The notes beneath the pieces are model-generated. The model did not search any database and was not told the DNA's origin. It saw only the letters and a program-made list of their open reading frames with translations. A program made the translations under genes and the position numbers. Below, in pieces: positions 22,929 through 37,900 of a stretch of 64,000 nucleotides of DNA. The stretch covers positions 4,076,304 to 4,140,303 of the forward strand of contig CP099847.1 in assembly GCA_030062745.1 (NCBI GenBank). Reading direction: 5' to 3'. The first letter of the stretch is position 1. Each line of letters begins with the position of its first letter. The stretch is from Capitulum mitella. Its lineage: Eukaryota; Arthropoda; Thecostraca; Pollicipedomorpha; Pollicipedidae.

Positions 22929-25900
22929 CCCCCTCTCTCTCCCTCTCCTTTCGTCCCCTGACATCACCGTGAGTTTACGCTTGGTCTCTTCGCATCCCCT
23001 TCCCTTTCTCCCTCTCTGGCGACGGTGCTTTTCCGTTCCAGCGACGCAAACCAAACACAAAAGATTACTTGATATTGTTACTAGGCTTGCATCAGCAGGG
23101 GAAATCATGAAATTGCTTCGTACCAAAGAAGATACCAAATGTTAATTCTCGACTTTAACGGCAATTTTATACGCAGCTAGTTTGGGTTCCAAAGAAAAAA
23201 ACGGGGACTGTATACGTGTGTGTGTGTGTGCGCGTGGTCGTCATGGTTTCGAAAACACTTAGCACAAATTATGTTCCACTGTTTAACGCGTATTCGAAGC
23301 ATTTAGTTCCACATAGAAAAGTACGAAACGAGCATAAAGGCTTGAAATCTCCTCGAACAAAAATGCGCTAATGCTGACGAAAATACGTAGAATTGCGTAA
23401 GGCACACACACACACGAAAACGAGTGTTTACAACCTGAATTGCACCATGTGGCACGCACGAGAACGTGTGAAAAAAAATGTGTCTTACCGTCGCTGGTCT
23501 TCAGGCAGATGACCTGGCTGGGGTGGCCGTCGCCAGTGCTGTTGTAACCTTTGACGCGGCAGACATAGCGAGTGTTGAAGTGAAGGCCCGTGATTCGACA
23601 GCTGGGTTCCCGACCACAGTAGGCATCCTGCGGAGACAGACAGTGCAGAAGGTAAGCCTCCCAGCCACAGTAGGCATCCTACAGAGACGGACAGCACAGA
23701 AAGTAAACCTCCCGGCCACAGCAGGTATCCTGCGGGGACAGACCGCGCAGAAAGTCAGCTTCCAGGCTACAGTAGGCATCTTTCGGAGACGCACAGCGCA
23801 GAAAGTCAGCTTCCAGGCTGCAGTAGGCATCTTTCGGAGACGCACAGCGCAGAAGGTCAGCTTCCAGGCTACAGTAGGCATCTTTCGGAGACGCACAGCG
23901 CAGAAAGTCAGCCTCCCGGACACAGTAGGTATCCTGCAGACACAGGCAGCGCAGAAAGTCAGCTTCCCGGCCACAGTAGGCATGCTACGGAGACAGACAG
24001 CGCAGAAGGTCAGCCTCCCGGCTGCAGTAGGTATCCTGCAGAGACGGACAGCACAGCACGTCAACTGCTGACCGACGTAGCGGAGAAACATCAGGCCCCT
24101 CTCGCTCCTCATGAGACCGCAGTCTGCTCCTGCTCCTGAAGGAGTGTTAATTCATTCCTGATTCTGACAGAAACTGCTGACTAACGTTTTATCCTTAGCA
24201 AGGGTCTCTCAGCGACGCCTCAGCGTCACAGGCCGGGAGTCCATTTTCCGTCGCTGCCGACGAATAACGAACAGACCATCGTTACACACCGGTTCAAAGA
24301 TCGCCGGCCGTCTGACAGGCGCCGAATTTAACGCGGTCGTAATGTGTAACCGGAAATCGCGAAGCCCGCCCATCGACTTCAAGCTGCTACTCCGCCGGTC
24401 GGTTGGGCCGGCCGGAAATGAGCGGGTCGAAATCGCTCGGCGAATTTGCTGGCGCGGCTCCCGCGGGCTGGGACGGCGGCGCGCAGCTGGGAAGCCGGCG
24501 GAGTTTCCGTAGTCGGCGCCGTTGTTTGTTTAACAATGAGCGGCTGTCGACGAGCACCGTACCGTCGCGAGCCAGCGGGTAAACACAGCGGCCTCCTGTC
24601 CAGCAGGCGTGCCGACAGCTTACCGGCCGCCGGACGGCAATAGCTTGCCGGAAATCCGACCAGCTGGGGCGCTGGCACTGCCAGCACGAGCTGTTGTCAG
24701 CTCACCCTCGTGAGCTGCCGGAAACGCCACCGTCTGGACTTCTTTACTGATAATCCAGCACTAAAGTACAGTGTCGATCCGAAGCTCAATGAAATTACAG
24801 ATGAACATTCAACTGAGACACCGGAGATCAGTGTCGTTCTATAAACCAGTAAAGTTCTCGTCCTCGTTCTTGTGTTGTTCTGGTCGTTCCTGTGCAGTAT
24901 ATCAGTAAAAACTATCCAGCAGGGTAGCATTCATTACTCATCAAGCTCGCATTACCCGAAGCAGTCGGTTTAGATTTCGTTACAGGCAACAGCAAACGTC
25001 AAAACCTGGACAATAAGGGCTACGAAATCCCCAAAATGGCGCTGAAAGCCAGCTAGTTGAAAACGGCAGCTGTTATAAACCGGAAGAGTAAAATGTGAAG
25101 GCAAATACAAAGGTGACTGGTTATACAAAGGTGATTACAAAGGCAGCTTGGCGATACAAAAAGGAGGATGAAAATACAAGGGTGAAATATCAAGCAAAAG
25201 ACACTCCAGGAATCAGAAATGCACGAAGAGAGCGCCATTTCAACCTAACGGCGACAGGTAGAGAGTTTAATTCACGTATTAAACGTGTCGCCGCTCCTCT
25301 CGCCGCTGAGTCTGTGACAGCACGCCGGCGGACCAGGAGCCGGCCAGTCAGAGGCTGAAGGATCAGAGGGCGGCGGATCAGGAGGGCGGCGGATTACAGG
25401 GCGGCGAATCAGAGGGCGGCGGGGCAGAGGCCGGCGGGTCGGAGGGTGAAGGATCAGAGGGCTGCAGATCAGACGGCGGCAGACCGCACGGCGGCGGAAC
25501 AGAGAGTGGCGAATCAGAGGGCGGTGAGTCGGAGGGCGTCGGATCAGAGGGCGGCGGACCAGACGGCTGCGGATCAGAGCGCGCCGGATCAGAGGGAGCT
25601 GGATCGGAGGCTGATGAGCAGGAGGGAAGCGCGGCCCACCTTGAAGCCGGTGCCGTCGTCCAGCTGCACGATGAAGCCGTCGTGGTGCGAGGTGGGCCGC
25701 GGCCGCCAGCTCAGCAGCAGCGTGTTGTTCTCGGCGGCGCACTGCTCCGGCACCAGGATCGGCATGCCGGGCGCTGCGGGCCGCGGAGAGGGGCAGCGTT
25801 ACAGCGACCCTGTCTCCGTCTGGTGCCGCCTCCGGCTGCTGCGGTGCGCTGACAGAGCTCGGCGTCGAAAGGAAGACTAGTGCACGACCCGGAAGTAAGA

Positions 25901-28900
25901 TTCGCCGGTTACAGTCCAGCGGTACAAGAACCCAGACGTCACGTGGGTTTGGTGAGGACGCTGGAGCAACATCAGAACAAGGTATGTACATTATCGATGA
26001 ATTGCTCTTCCATCAGCACATTGCGTGGTAACGTTTGGTCACCAGTCGTCAGACCTGTTGCATAACACGTTTCGCGGCATCAGCGTAGTTTCCGAAGACA
26101 TCTCCTAACATCGAGCTCATCAGACGGAATAACGAAACTTCCCCCTTTTATGGTTTACTCATGCAATATCACATGATATCACTGACACATCTGCGCAAGC
26201 ATCACTGTTTGATATCAACCATCATGCCACCATGATAGCAACCATCTCTATTTTATGCCTTCCATTTTTACCATGCTTTAGCGAAGAAGCCTTAGATTTT
26301 TCCAGTGCTTCGTGTGTTGACCGTTGAACAAATTGTGAAATAACTTGGAATTGTGGGATATGGTGTACAGATTCGCCAATCTACAGACTTCACAGGACAT
26401 GGCTGGGAAAATGACTGATTCCTGGTGCAACATGTGGTTTATGCCCACGCTAGTAAAAGTGTGAAAATATGTGGCGCGTCACGTGGAATTCCGTGAACAA
26501 GCAAAACTGACCTAAGACGACCGTATGCGCCGCACAATGGACCACATGGCCAGAGATCCTGTGGGACTGACAGGCTTTTAACCCCTTTCCCTCCCCACTA
26601 TACACACACACACGATTCATATATTTTGGCATTGGAAATGTGGCCGGTCTGAAATCCTATTAAGACTGATTCTAGAAAATCTCGTGTGGCAATGCAAAAC
26701 TGAAAGAACATAGCAAGTTGCACGGCCAATAGGTGATTCGTGATTGTCATGAATTCTTGCCGTTCATTTCCTGTGAAAGCGTGCGTAATGTTTTATGATC
26801 CCCACTGTTTCCTTTCATATGATTTACATGGAAAGTATAAACACATCGCAAGAAGCCCGAATTATGGTGTCATATACTCTCATATGTTGAACAAAAATGA
26901 ATAAACCACTAAGTTCCTAATAAGAAACATTAAGCATACACTGTAACAGCAGTTTACAGAAGCCCATAAAATGTTAGAGCCATGCACAGAAGTACAGCAA
27001 AGCTATGTCAAGCAAATTACCTGCTGGCTTTCTTTCCTCTCCTGGTTTGCTGGCTACAGCAGAGAAGGCGAAATCATATACCTCTTCCAACTCAAATGTG
27101 TTTAGCACATCAAAACCGAAATGAACGTTTCCTTGAAACGGAAAATGAATGTCTTGGGATTTCAATGGGGTTTATTCCGTAGTTCAAGAACACCGTAGTT
27201 TGGTTCAGCACCGACTAAGGATAGATCGAGAGGCCCAAAGGGACCATTGTGCATCATGATGCCTCATTTTGGAGAACAAACAAGGACAAAAACAAATTCA
27301 TCCTAAGTGACAAAAGAACACCTTCAGTTGGTTACGGAACCAAAGCACGCAAAGATCAGATGTCTTTTTTCTCCACAAACGAAAAGATGCCGGTATTTCC
27401 GCGCCACTGTTTTCTTCTAGCTATTTTAATTCTCTTGCAACGAAGTTTCACTCATAACTATTTGTACATCACGCATGATGGCCGTTCAGCATGTTTTGTT
27501 CTGAGGCATTAGGAAAACGTGGAAGGCTTAAATAGTACCTGAGAGAGACATCAGCCAATGTCACGTTGAACGGCCCGCGATGACGTAATCAGAACTTTTA
27601 GCAGTAACTGTGTTCTTCGGACAAAGAATCTGTTAAGAACTGAATAACTACTGGAGCCATCCGTTCGTAGCAAACAACGTATCATACGAGAGCTTACGAA
27701 TATATGTGTCATTGACACAGCCAATGCGTTGTTTGAGCGGTTCAGATACTCTAAAAAATCATTTGCAGTCAAAAGAGGTTAAAGGAGAGAAAAAATGCAA
27801 CTTTTACGCTGAGCAAATGCGCATAAAAGTGGACCTTCTTTTGCGACCAACTTTTTGATTCGATACGAACAGTTCTAATGATGATTATATTACGTGTTCT
27901 TCGTTAGACTGATGAATTTTGAAAGTCCATTAAAATATGCTCTACTTGGATATTTTGGAACAAAATGGGCATTTTGCTGGGTGCTTTTGGCGGATTTCTG
28001 CAACTTTTAGCGCACATATTTAATGAACGTCGTGTAAGATGCGTCTCTCAAATACTTCGCGTGGAGTACATAAAAATAAACAACCGTGAAACCATCAGAT
28101 GTCAGCGTAACGTCCGATGCAGTCGCAACAGAAAAGTCCACTCAAACTTGGAGCCACTCCATCTCCAACAACAAAGAGAGCGGATCTGGCCAGAGGAGTC
28201 GGAAGGGGCGGGGCGGTCCTGGTGGCCGACCCGGCCGGCCGGTCGGCGCGCGCCACACTCACGCTTCATCTCGATGAAATGGAACTGCTCGATGGCGGCG
28301 CGCACCGTGTCCGTCTCCAGACTGAGGTCCAGGTCGGCGCTGACCTGCGGATCCACCATGTCCCGGTCCCAGAGCAGGTCGTACGAGGCCACGCGGTGGG
28401 TCAGAATCTGGCTGATCTGGAGGACGGACGGCGCGTCAGAGCCGGGGGCGGCCGGGCCTACGGACCGTGCCTCTCACAGAACGGCCGCAGCCAGACAATC
28501 CTTCATGCAACGGATGGGCTAACGGTGGGAGTAATGACTGAAAATGGATCCACAGCATGGCCAAGGAGCTTTCTATGATTTCACGAGGTGCAATCTCTCC
28601 CCTACAGGAATAACTCGCTCCCCCTGCTTCTTACCTGCAGGAAGGCGCTGTCATCCCTCTCCTTGAGCGCCTCGATGCAGAACATGAGGAGGCCGTTAGT
28701 CTTCTGCAGCCGGGACGTGGCTCTGGACACCTGGAAACAGTGGAGCGTGACAGCTAAGTCCGGGCCGCCTGGGCCAACGGTGCTCAGAGGCCGGTGTCTC
28801 ACGGCGATCCGTGATCTATCATTCTGGGAGAGGACGAGGGACCGGATGGCCCGGGGGTAGAGCGCTGCAACTCGGGCCACGGGGCGTATGTTCGGATCCG

Positions 28901-31900
28901 ACCGACTGCGCGGGTTTTATCTCTCTTTGGTTTCCTAGACTGCCATTGCTAGCAGCAATCAGAAAGGTCGTTAAAAAGCTGCAAACGACAATATCAGCAG
29001 CTTGGTGAGGAACAGAACAAATTCAGGGTCAATGAACACTGGGAAACCCAATAGAGGGAGTCCTGTTTACTAAACCAGCATACCTTGAGGCAGGGTAACC
29101 GAGCACGCCTTGAGAGTAAGGATGATGCGTTGATGATTTGTGAGAACCCGAATACTGGCGACGAACAGTGCAATATCAGGCGTGGCAACGAGGCGTGTAA
29201 CGGGACGTGCCACGACGTGCCACATTGAACTAAACTGATCTTTATTGTCACCTGCACATGTGTGCGTAAGAGCCTCTGAAATGTGACCAAACCTTTTGGT
29301 TTTAAGCGAGGCCTCGGTGAATGACGCACGATGACTGAGCTGACGGCACACAAAGGCGAAATCTCTGAGAGGCTCCTCCACGTGTCAGGGCCGCCGCCTG
29401 GAGTGATGATGCCATGATGGCGCGGACTGAGCTGACCACATACAAGGGCGCGGTGTGTGAGAGTCTCTCCCGCGGAGAGGGTGAGGGGGCCGATCTGCTC
29501 ACCTGCTGTTTAAGCGAGCGAATTTTGTCGTCCCTGGCGTCGCGCAGGAACTGGACCAGCTGCTGCCGCCGCTGGTAGATCAGCTGGACGAGCTGGTCGC
29601 ACTGCTCCACGATCGACGACTCGAAGCTGGAGCAGTTTTCCTGGCGTCGAGGCCGCTCCGTTAGGACGACTGCGTGACCCATTAAAGCCACTTAATATTC
29701 TGTCAACGGCCTCATGCGCAGCGACAGGACCACCCAGCTCCGTCTCGGGCCGTATCCGAACATTCCAAACACCAGCAACCAGTTCAGGCGTTTCGGAGAA
29801 TCGAGGAGTGCGCTGGCAATTCCGTCCACCCATTTTTGTCATAACTGCTGCATTTTTACCTTTTTGATTTTCCCCAGTCTTTTGCGGCCCTGGAATGCAT
29901 CACTGAGAACTTAATGAGTCCCTCGACTGTCCTTCCAGGCCCGTTCCAGTTTTTGCTTCGACTCAGACCGTTAATGATTCGTCTGCCAGGTAAATTGGAT
30001 ACATGAACTGGTCCCGATAGACGGATATCAATACCGTCCAACAGCCGACTGTTCCCCAGAGATCGTCCATTCGTTCTGCCGGTGTCCGGGGAGGCGCACC
30101 AGGGCTGATTACGGTCCGTACCGTGACGAGTTACCGGGGTTTCACGGCTGCACAACAGACATACGTTATGTGGGGAGATGTATAATAAATTTTCCCCCGG
30201 CGCAGGCAGGAAGGGCATCCCTCAAGGGTAGAAGGGCCAAAAGCGGAGAAGATAGAAAAGGAGAAAGAGAGAGGAAGGAGAGAGAGAAGGAGGGGAGAGA
30301 GGGAGAGAAAAAAGATAAATAAGACAGTCTAAAAGGCCAAGAGAAGGACTGATAGAGTGGCAAAATAGCAGAAACATAGACAGTCGCAGACACCCACCGT
30401 GGCCACGTCGGTGAGGCTCTTGAGCTGGTGGATGTAGTCGGCGGCCGACTTGGCCCGCTCTGTGAGCTGCTGCAGGTGAAACGACAGATCCGTCTGGGAA
30501 CAGAAGGGGCGATCAGCGCGCTGGCCGAACCGGAAGTCCCGCTGCACCTTCTCGCTTCGCTAGGTCGGCCCATCAGGCCAGCAGCGCTGCAGGGCGAGCC
30601 ACCACCCCGGGCTCATCATCCTGCCACACAGAGCGGGCCGCCACCCGGGCCCATCATCCTCCCACGGACCAGTGTTATGTCACCGCTGCGTCCAGCATCA
30701 GCTCTGGTTGCACTCCTGGAATGGAGCGTCATGACGGAAGAGGGCAAAACAAGCTAAGAAAATGCCGTTCACTTCACAGATCACAGAAAAATGATTCCGT
30801 TTCTTATCCTTCTCATTGGAACATTTTCATCGGAACATTTTCATGTTCTCGGAACGAAATATTCCAAATGCGCTCAATCAAGAAATATTTGCTAAAAGAC
30901 AGGCTGCTGCGTGTTTACGAACGCTGACCATTTTGCACGCTTGAATGTTTGGCTAAACCAAGACTGGGATATTTCCCAAGAACTGTGCACTTTAAACCGA
31001 AATGACTTGGTCTAACATGACTGAACTATTTATGGTTATTATCGGGGTAAATGTTGCATGACACAACGAGCTTTAAGGGCGTGCAATCGCCAATGGCCTT
31101 CCCGTGTTTCCCACAGGCTTTGAAAGAGAGTGTAATCAAGTACAGAAATTTAACTGAACCGTTAAGTTCTGACGTTTTCGATGTCATCACATGTGGTCAA
31201 TTACTTAATGAAATCGTCTTGATTTCCGCTTTTATGCACTAAATTTGTATCCATTTGGTGCTACTACAATAACGTCCCGTGTTAGTGAGTGTTGCTCGTC
31301 CATGATCTTTTACGCACATGAAGATGAGCTTGACTCTTCACCAAATATGTAATTATATGACCCTGAAACTTCAGTGATTGGAGCAACATAGACGTGTAGA
31401 GCTACTGGACTTCTTTCAAAAATGTTCTTCATGCCAAAAACTTGTGTACAAAGTTTGTTTTTGGGGATGGTGCCAGGATTTTCCACAATATTCAGAAGGT
31501 TTCGCAGTGAGCTGCTGCAGTCAGGGGTTCGATGGTCACGTCACAGGAAGTTCTGGTCTTGCCGGCGGTCCGCTCCGTGGACCAAGCGTCCCGACGGTCC
31601 CTGGCGGTCTGACCTGGCGTCCCTGGCGGTCTGACGTGACCCCCGGGCCGGGTCTATTTCGGAGCCGTTCCACGACATACGGAGAGACCGGCAGAGCGAG
31701 GACGGGAGCTGGCGGTGACGCGGCGCCATGGGTGGCCGCCCGCCTGAACACTGGGGGAACACCGGTCGGTGCTCCGGTGGTCCGAGTTCTGGCGTCACAA
31801 ACGCGGAACACCGCTCATGGCGATACAGCAGGCGTTGCCGTTTCAGTGCTGCGTTAAGCACGTCGAGTTGTGCCATGCCAAGCGTTCTGTTTCCTGTGCT

Positions 31901-34900
31901 GAAGTGGAGATAAGCAGGAACCTACAGGAAGTCCTCAGCAACTGGCGTGCGCCAATAAGTGAAAGATGGCTGAAGTCCACGAAGATGGATGAATGAGCAG
32001 GCAAGTAATTTCACACAACGGCGATATATTTATGTGGATGACATACTAATATGAATCATGTAAGCACGGCGTTTCCTGTTTTGATAGCATCGCCCATTGC
32101 CGCTGAGCTATTAAAAGGACAAAGTTTACGGCACTTTTTTTATGTGTGATGCCACCGATGTCGTGTATGGACTAGCGTACACAAATTAAAAGGCCTGCTT
32201 GGCAGCGACACCCGGCCCTTGACAGGGTCCCAACTGCGGGTCACGTTCCGACAGTTCCAGTATCGCTGGCGCTGCACGGCTCGGCTCCTGCACGCCGCGG
32301 ACAGTGGTGACGCTGCACTTTGCTCTGGCCGGGCAGCGCTGGGCGGATCCCTCAGAAGCAGCGCCAGTCGTCCGCCGTGGATCGTTTAGGGGCCGCGGAA
32401 CGCTTTCAGGGCGGACGCTGCCGGAGGCGGTTTTAAATTTATTTCGCTCCATGCGACATCATGTGGTTTGTGGTTAATTTTAAAAAGCTCGGGGTTCGAC
32501 GCCGTCCCTTTACCACTCCCGGGCAGCCACCACGTTCCGATGCTCAGGTGCACGCCGACGGTGACGGTTTGCCGTTTGGGGCACGGCATCTGCGGCCACA
32601 TGGTGGCCAGGGCTGAGATGCACGGACACACGCCGTGAACGGTCCGCTGGGTTACAGAACCAGGAGTAGGACGCTGAAATCCGGTCCTAACATTGTGGCG
32701 TACTGTCGTCCGGCTAGCCCTGGACTGGTCAGAACGCCCGCATGTCAGCCAGTTTAACTAGCGTGCAGCCTGTGCTCTATTGTTGCACGCCTCCATAGCT
32801 GCTTTTCACCACCGGACAACGTGTCACACTGCTGAAAACGTCATGGCACGCGACAGGACACATTCAACACGAATAGCCAGCCTCTCGTGTCGAAACACTG
32901 TGACACACGGGGCCATAAGTACGCCAGAGCTCTGTCCTGTACAGGAATGGGGGAGGGGAACATCAGGACGTTCTACCCCGCAGGCAGTCGGCGCCCGGCC
33001 GTCTTTCAGTGGCCGGCGTCTGCGCCGATCTCCGGCTGCCCTCCGGCCGGCAGATGGCAGCACCGTCTGTCGCCGGCTGCAGTCGGCCTGACCGGCCGGA
33101 GATAACGGGCCGGCTGCAGCGTGATATATGGCCCGCTGACGACGGGACACCGCCGGCAGGAGGCCAGCGCTCCTCCCCCGCCGGCCGCCGACCCAGCGCG
33201 CGTCCAGGCCGGCAGTCCGGCGCCGGGCACCGCCGGCCGGACAGCGGGCCGGACGGACCCGCTGTCCGGCTGCTGACCCAGCGCACGTCCAGGCCGGCCG
33301 TCCGGCCCCGGGCACCGCCGGCCGAACAGCGGACCGGACAGACCCAGGGTACCGCCCGGCCGCTGACCCAACGTACGTCCAGGCTGGCGGTCCGGCCCCG
33401 GGCACTGCCGTTCGGACAGACGCGGGGCACCGTCCGATCAGCGATTCTGCAGGCATATCCACCGGCAGCACCCCTGTTACCCACAGCCCGGGCTAACCCG
33501 CAGCGCTCCCGTCACCCACAGCCTACGCCGGTCTGTACACACCGTGCACGGACCGGTGTCACGCACACGCGGTGCGTGCTGACCCATAATAGCGGCGGAG
33601 CGGGGCCGAGAGGCCGCCCGAGAGCACGGTCCGCCTGACGGCTGGCCGGCTCATCAGCAGGCCGGGTCCGGCAGGACGCGCGGCGGCTGGTCGGCAGCAG
33701 CCACGTCCCGCCCCCGGCCGGTGGTCTCAAGTCTGAGCACGCGCCACCGACCGTCGCGCCACGCCTCTGCAGAACAGTGCTTGATGGCACTTCAGCCGTA
33801 CATGGCGACGGCCATCCACCTTGCCGGCACCAGGCATGAGGGCCAACTGACTTGGGTGACGGATGGGAGCCATTTCGCAACACTGACGCTGGTCTTGTAA
33901 ATGCGTTTACGCCAAATGCGAAGCGTGCTAATAAAACTGAACGTGACGCCGCAAAGCCATGTCCGGCGTTTTGCACGAGCAAACGCCCAGCGAGAAAAAG
34001 TGGACTCGTTATCTGCCAAGACGCTTGATCTATCTGCCTCCGGCCGGCGAACACCGGCGTCACACCCGGCCACCCTCGGCGGCCGGCCGGACATCGTCCG
34101 ACCCCCTGGCGCCGGCCCGCCAGTCATTACCGTCATATTCAGAGGACACAATGGCGCCGCAGGGAGCCACGCCGGAGCGACGCTGGCAGGGAGGCGACCC
34201 GTCGACGGACCCAGTGGCGTCTGCTGACGGACATCACGGTCCGATCTGCAGAGAGATCTGACTGACGGACCTACTGATATCCGTAAACAGATCACGCTGA
34301 CGGGTCCCGCGATATTCATAGAGAAATATCCTGTGGATATCCTATGGATGCCCTGTGATATCTATAGAGAGCTCCCATTAATGAATCCTTTGATATCCAA
34401 TGAGGGTCCCACTGATGGGTTCAGTGATATCTATAGAAAGATCCCACTGACGGATCCTGTGATATCTGCAGGGAGGTCTCACTGACGGACCCTGTGATAT
34501 AGTTAAAGATATCCCACTAACGTATCTTGTGATATCTATAGACAGATCTCACTGACGGATCACGCGATATCTACAGAGATCCCATTGACGGATTTAGTGA
34601 TATCAAAAGAGACTGTACTGACGGGCCCAGTGAGACAGGGAGATCCTGTGGAATCCGTAGAGACTGTACTGGTGGACCCAGTAACGCCAATGGAGAGAGA
34701 CCCCACTGATAGAACCAAGGACACAACTGAGAACCCAGATGTGCTATTCCTAGGGGAGATGCATTCTTCTCGCAAAAGTATTCAAGTTCAAAATCGCCGT
34801 TAGCTCAAATGGTAATTTAGCCAGTGCACTGGCTAGATTTTCACCACATGGCACCATTCAGAGGGCTACCATCACTAGAGATGCCCCGCCGGTCTTTCTC

Positions 34901-37900
34901 CAGCACCTGGTACCGTTCAGAAGGGGCGGACTACCACTGGATCCTGACTACCGCTGGATAACCACAGTCTGGCGCAATGAGCCGTGCTGGTGATACTGGC
35001 CTGGCAGGCCACCGTTCGATCTGACCGAATTGAAATAGTTCGAGGGTCTGTTGCCGGGGGCTAGTGCCCGGATTAGTCCGGGCCATCTCGGCCATTACCT
35101 CTTCAATTTCGGACCGTATTGATTTTCGAGCTCGGGGCAGCTCCCCCGTCGAGCCTGCTCAGTGGACAGTTTTAATACTGCGCCTCGTGTTCGGAGATAC
35201 CTCAGCGATGGCTCAGGAGACAGCAGAGGACGTGACCGGCCGCTGCCAGCCGGTGCGGCGGCGGCGCGGCAGCTCGCTGCTGTCACGTGACCGGCCGGCA
35301 CCGGCAGCCCCGCCGGCCGAGCGGCCATATTTAGCGGCCGTCACCCGGCTGCACGGGGGCGCGGCGGCACTCCCGAGACGCCTCCGCCGTCTCAGCCGGC
35401 CGCAGTCGGCATCTGTTTGTGCGATGCGGACTTTGATCGATGTTGGGCCGGCGGCAGGCGCCCATCCGTCAGCGCCCCCGGCGTAATCCCCAGCGCGCGC
35501 TCCGCGGGCCGGCGCCAGACCGCAGCGGGCCGGGGGCAGAAGTCTGCCGCCGCTAACGCGGTCACCGGCGCTGGCGCTGTGGGTATCGCGGTCACCGGCG
35601 CTGGCGCTGTGGGTACCGCGGTCACTGGCGCTGGCGCTGTGGGTACCGCGGTCACTGGCGCTGGCGCTGTGGGTACCGCGGTCACTGCCGCTGGCGCTGT
35701 GGGTATCGCGGTCACCGGCGCTGGCGCTGTGGGTACCGCGGTCACTGCCGCCGGCTCTGTAGGTACCGCGGTCACTGCCGCTGGCGCTGTGGATACCGCG
35801 GTCACCGGCGTTGGTGCTGTGGGTACCGCGGTCACTGACGCCGGTGTTGTGGATATCGGGGTCACCGGCGCTGGCGCTGTGCATAGCGCGGTCACTGCCA
35901 CTGGTGTTGTGGACAGCGCGGTCACCGGCGCTGGCGCTGTGGATGTCGGGGTCGCCGGCGCTGGCGCTGTGGATGTCGGGGTCGCCGGCGCTGGTGCTGT
36001 GGATATCGGGGTCACTGATGCTGGTGCTGTAGATATCGGGGTCACCGGCGCTGGTGCCGTGGATACCGCAGTCACCGGCGCTGGTACTGTGGATACCGCG
36101 TCACCGGCGCTGGCGCTGTGGACACCGTGGTCATCGGCACTGATAATGTCGATACCACGGTCACTGGCACTGGTGCGGTGGATACCGCGGTCACTTGCGC
36201 TGATGGTGTAGATACCACCGAATGGACCGTATGTGGATCCGCGGGATGAACGAACTGGACGACTGTGGATACCTGCTACTGTGGATACCTGCGACTGTGG
36301 ATACCTGCGGTCACTGGCCCTGACGCTGTGGATAACGCTAAATGGTTCGGATATATAGATACTTTGGGATGAGCAAATGCTATGGATACCCATGTCTGCG
36401 GATACTGCGGGACGGGCTGATGATATGGATACTACGGATATGGATACTGGCGCTGGTGCTGTGGATACCACATTTTAGGCCAGTATTGCTGTGGCCACCG
36501 CGATATCGTGCAGTTGTGCTATGGATACCATGTGGTACTGTACCCGTGCTACAGATGCTGCAAAATTGAATAAAGCTCTGGATATCACAAAACAGTGCAC
36601 TAGCCCTGAGGCTTACGCCAGCTAGTGTTGATTATAGTGACTCATCGTAATTTGCCGAAGCGCATCGTCGCTTTGGATACCCTGGATTGATCGGCCCGTT
36701 TATCGCAGCCGTGGGCACCGTGCACTGGTCGGCTGTTCATCGTCGCTGTGGATATTGTGGGTTGGTCGGACCGTTTACCGTCTCTGTGGATACCTTGGAC
36801 TGGTCGGCTGTTTATCGTCGCTGTGGGTATTGTGCAATTGACCGGACCGTTTACCGTCGTTGCGAAAACCGTGGATTGGTTGTAATGTGGATGAGCAGGC
36901 CAGTGCGCCACACAGCACACCGAAACGGCTGCTTATAACGAGCCTGAGAGGTTCAAAAATGTTCTGAGCATTCAACGGGGCGCTCACACCCTTTCCTTCT
37001 GAACTGCAAACCACAGCGCACACTGCAGCTGTTTTAAAGACTTCAGTGTCTTTCTCTTTTGCGACCTTTGTCAACCATTTGCTCAAATAACGTGAAAATG
37101 CGGCAAAATTGCAACGCCCAAGGCATATTTCTGAGTGCATAAACACCCGTTCGGTTACAGAGAGCTACACCCAGGCATCGCACCTGCACTGCAAAGGGGA
37201 GCAGCGGCCACGGCCGGCGGCCCCGGGGACTAAACAGCGCACATACACACAAACACACATCCATCCTCTGGGCCCACGCACCTGCGACCGCGTACAGACG
37301 CAAGCGCGCACCCGCACGTACGCAGCACCGCAAAGATGTCGGCGAGGCAGCCCAGTGAGACCGTCCGTATGCGAGCCGGGGACGCACAGCGACTATCGGC
37401 CAGCCATTGACACACAGAGAGATAGATATCGATGGCGTGCCAGATCGCGCGGCACGGCGCTGCGGCCATATGGCGCCCTCCCACTGATGAACTGTATCTG
37501 TTTATGGTAAACAGCGCGAGGGGCGACCTCGTGCCGTGTTCGCTCGTGCGGCGCGGCCGTTGCAGCTGTTGCCAGCTAGCTGACGAGCCCGCATTCCAAG
37601 CAGCGGCTGAGACTGCGTCTCGTCTACGACCGCTACGAATTATTGCGGGTGGTGACTGATGCGTTGGTTATTAGGCGTTCGGGCGTGAATGAGCCCGGAC
37701 GTCTGGCATTCGTCGGGAGAGTGGGTTATATCGAGTAAAAGAAAACAGAATCGCGGAACTAAGTATGCGGAGTGCTGACATTTGGCGCGACAGTGGTAAA
37801 TCGTGCAATGCGTTCCACTGGTCACAGTATATTGGGAGCACATTGCCTGAACTCCATCGCCATCGATAACCAATCTCACGGACGAACAGGTCTGGCCAAA

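Noticed and set aside
23478..24112. About 200-codon frames on both strands
   Set aside because: These are the 51-bp exon-edge array read through in frame.
35392..36471. A 359-codon minus-strand frame and a 264-codon plus-strand frame
   Set aside because: Both run through a 30-bp minisatellite whose length is a multiple of three. No start context, domain or codon pattern supports a gene.
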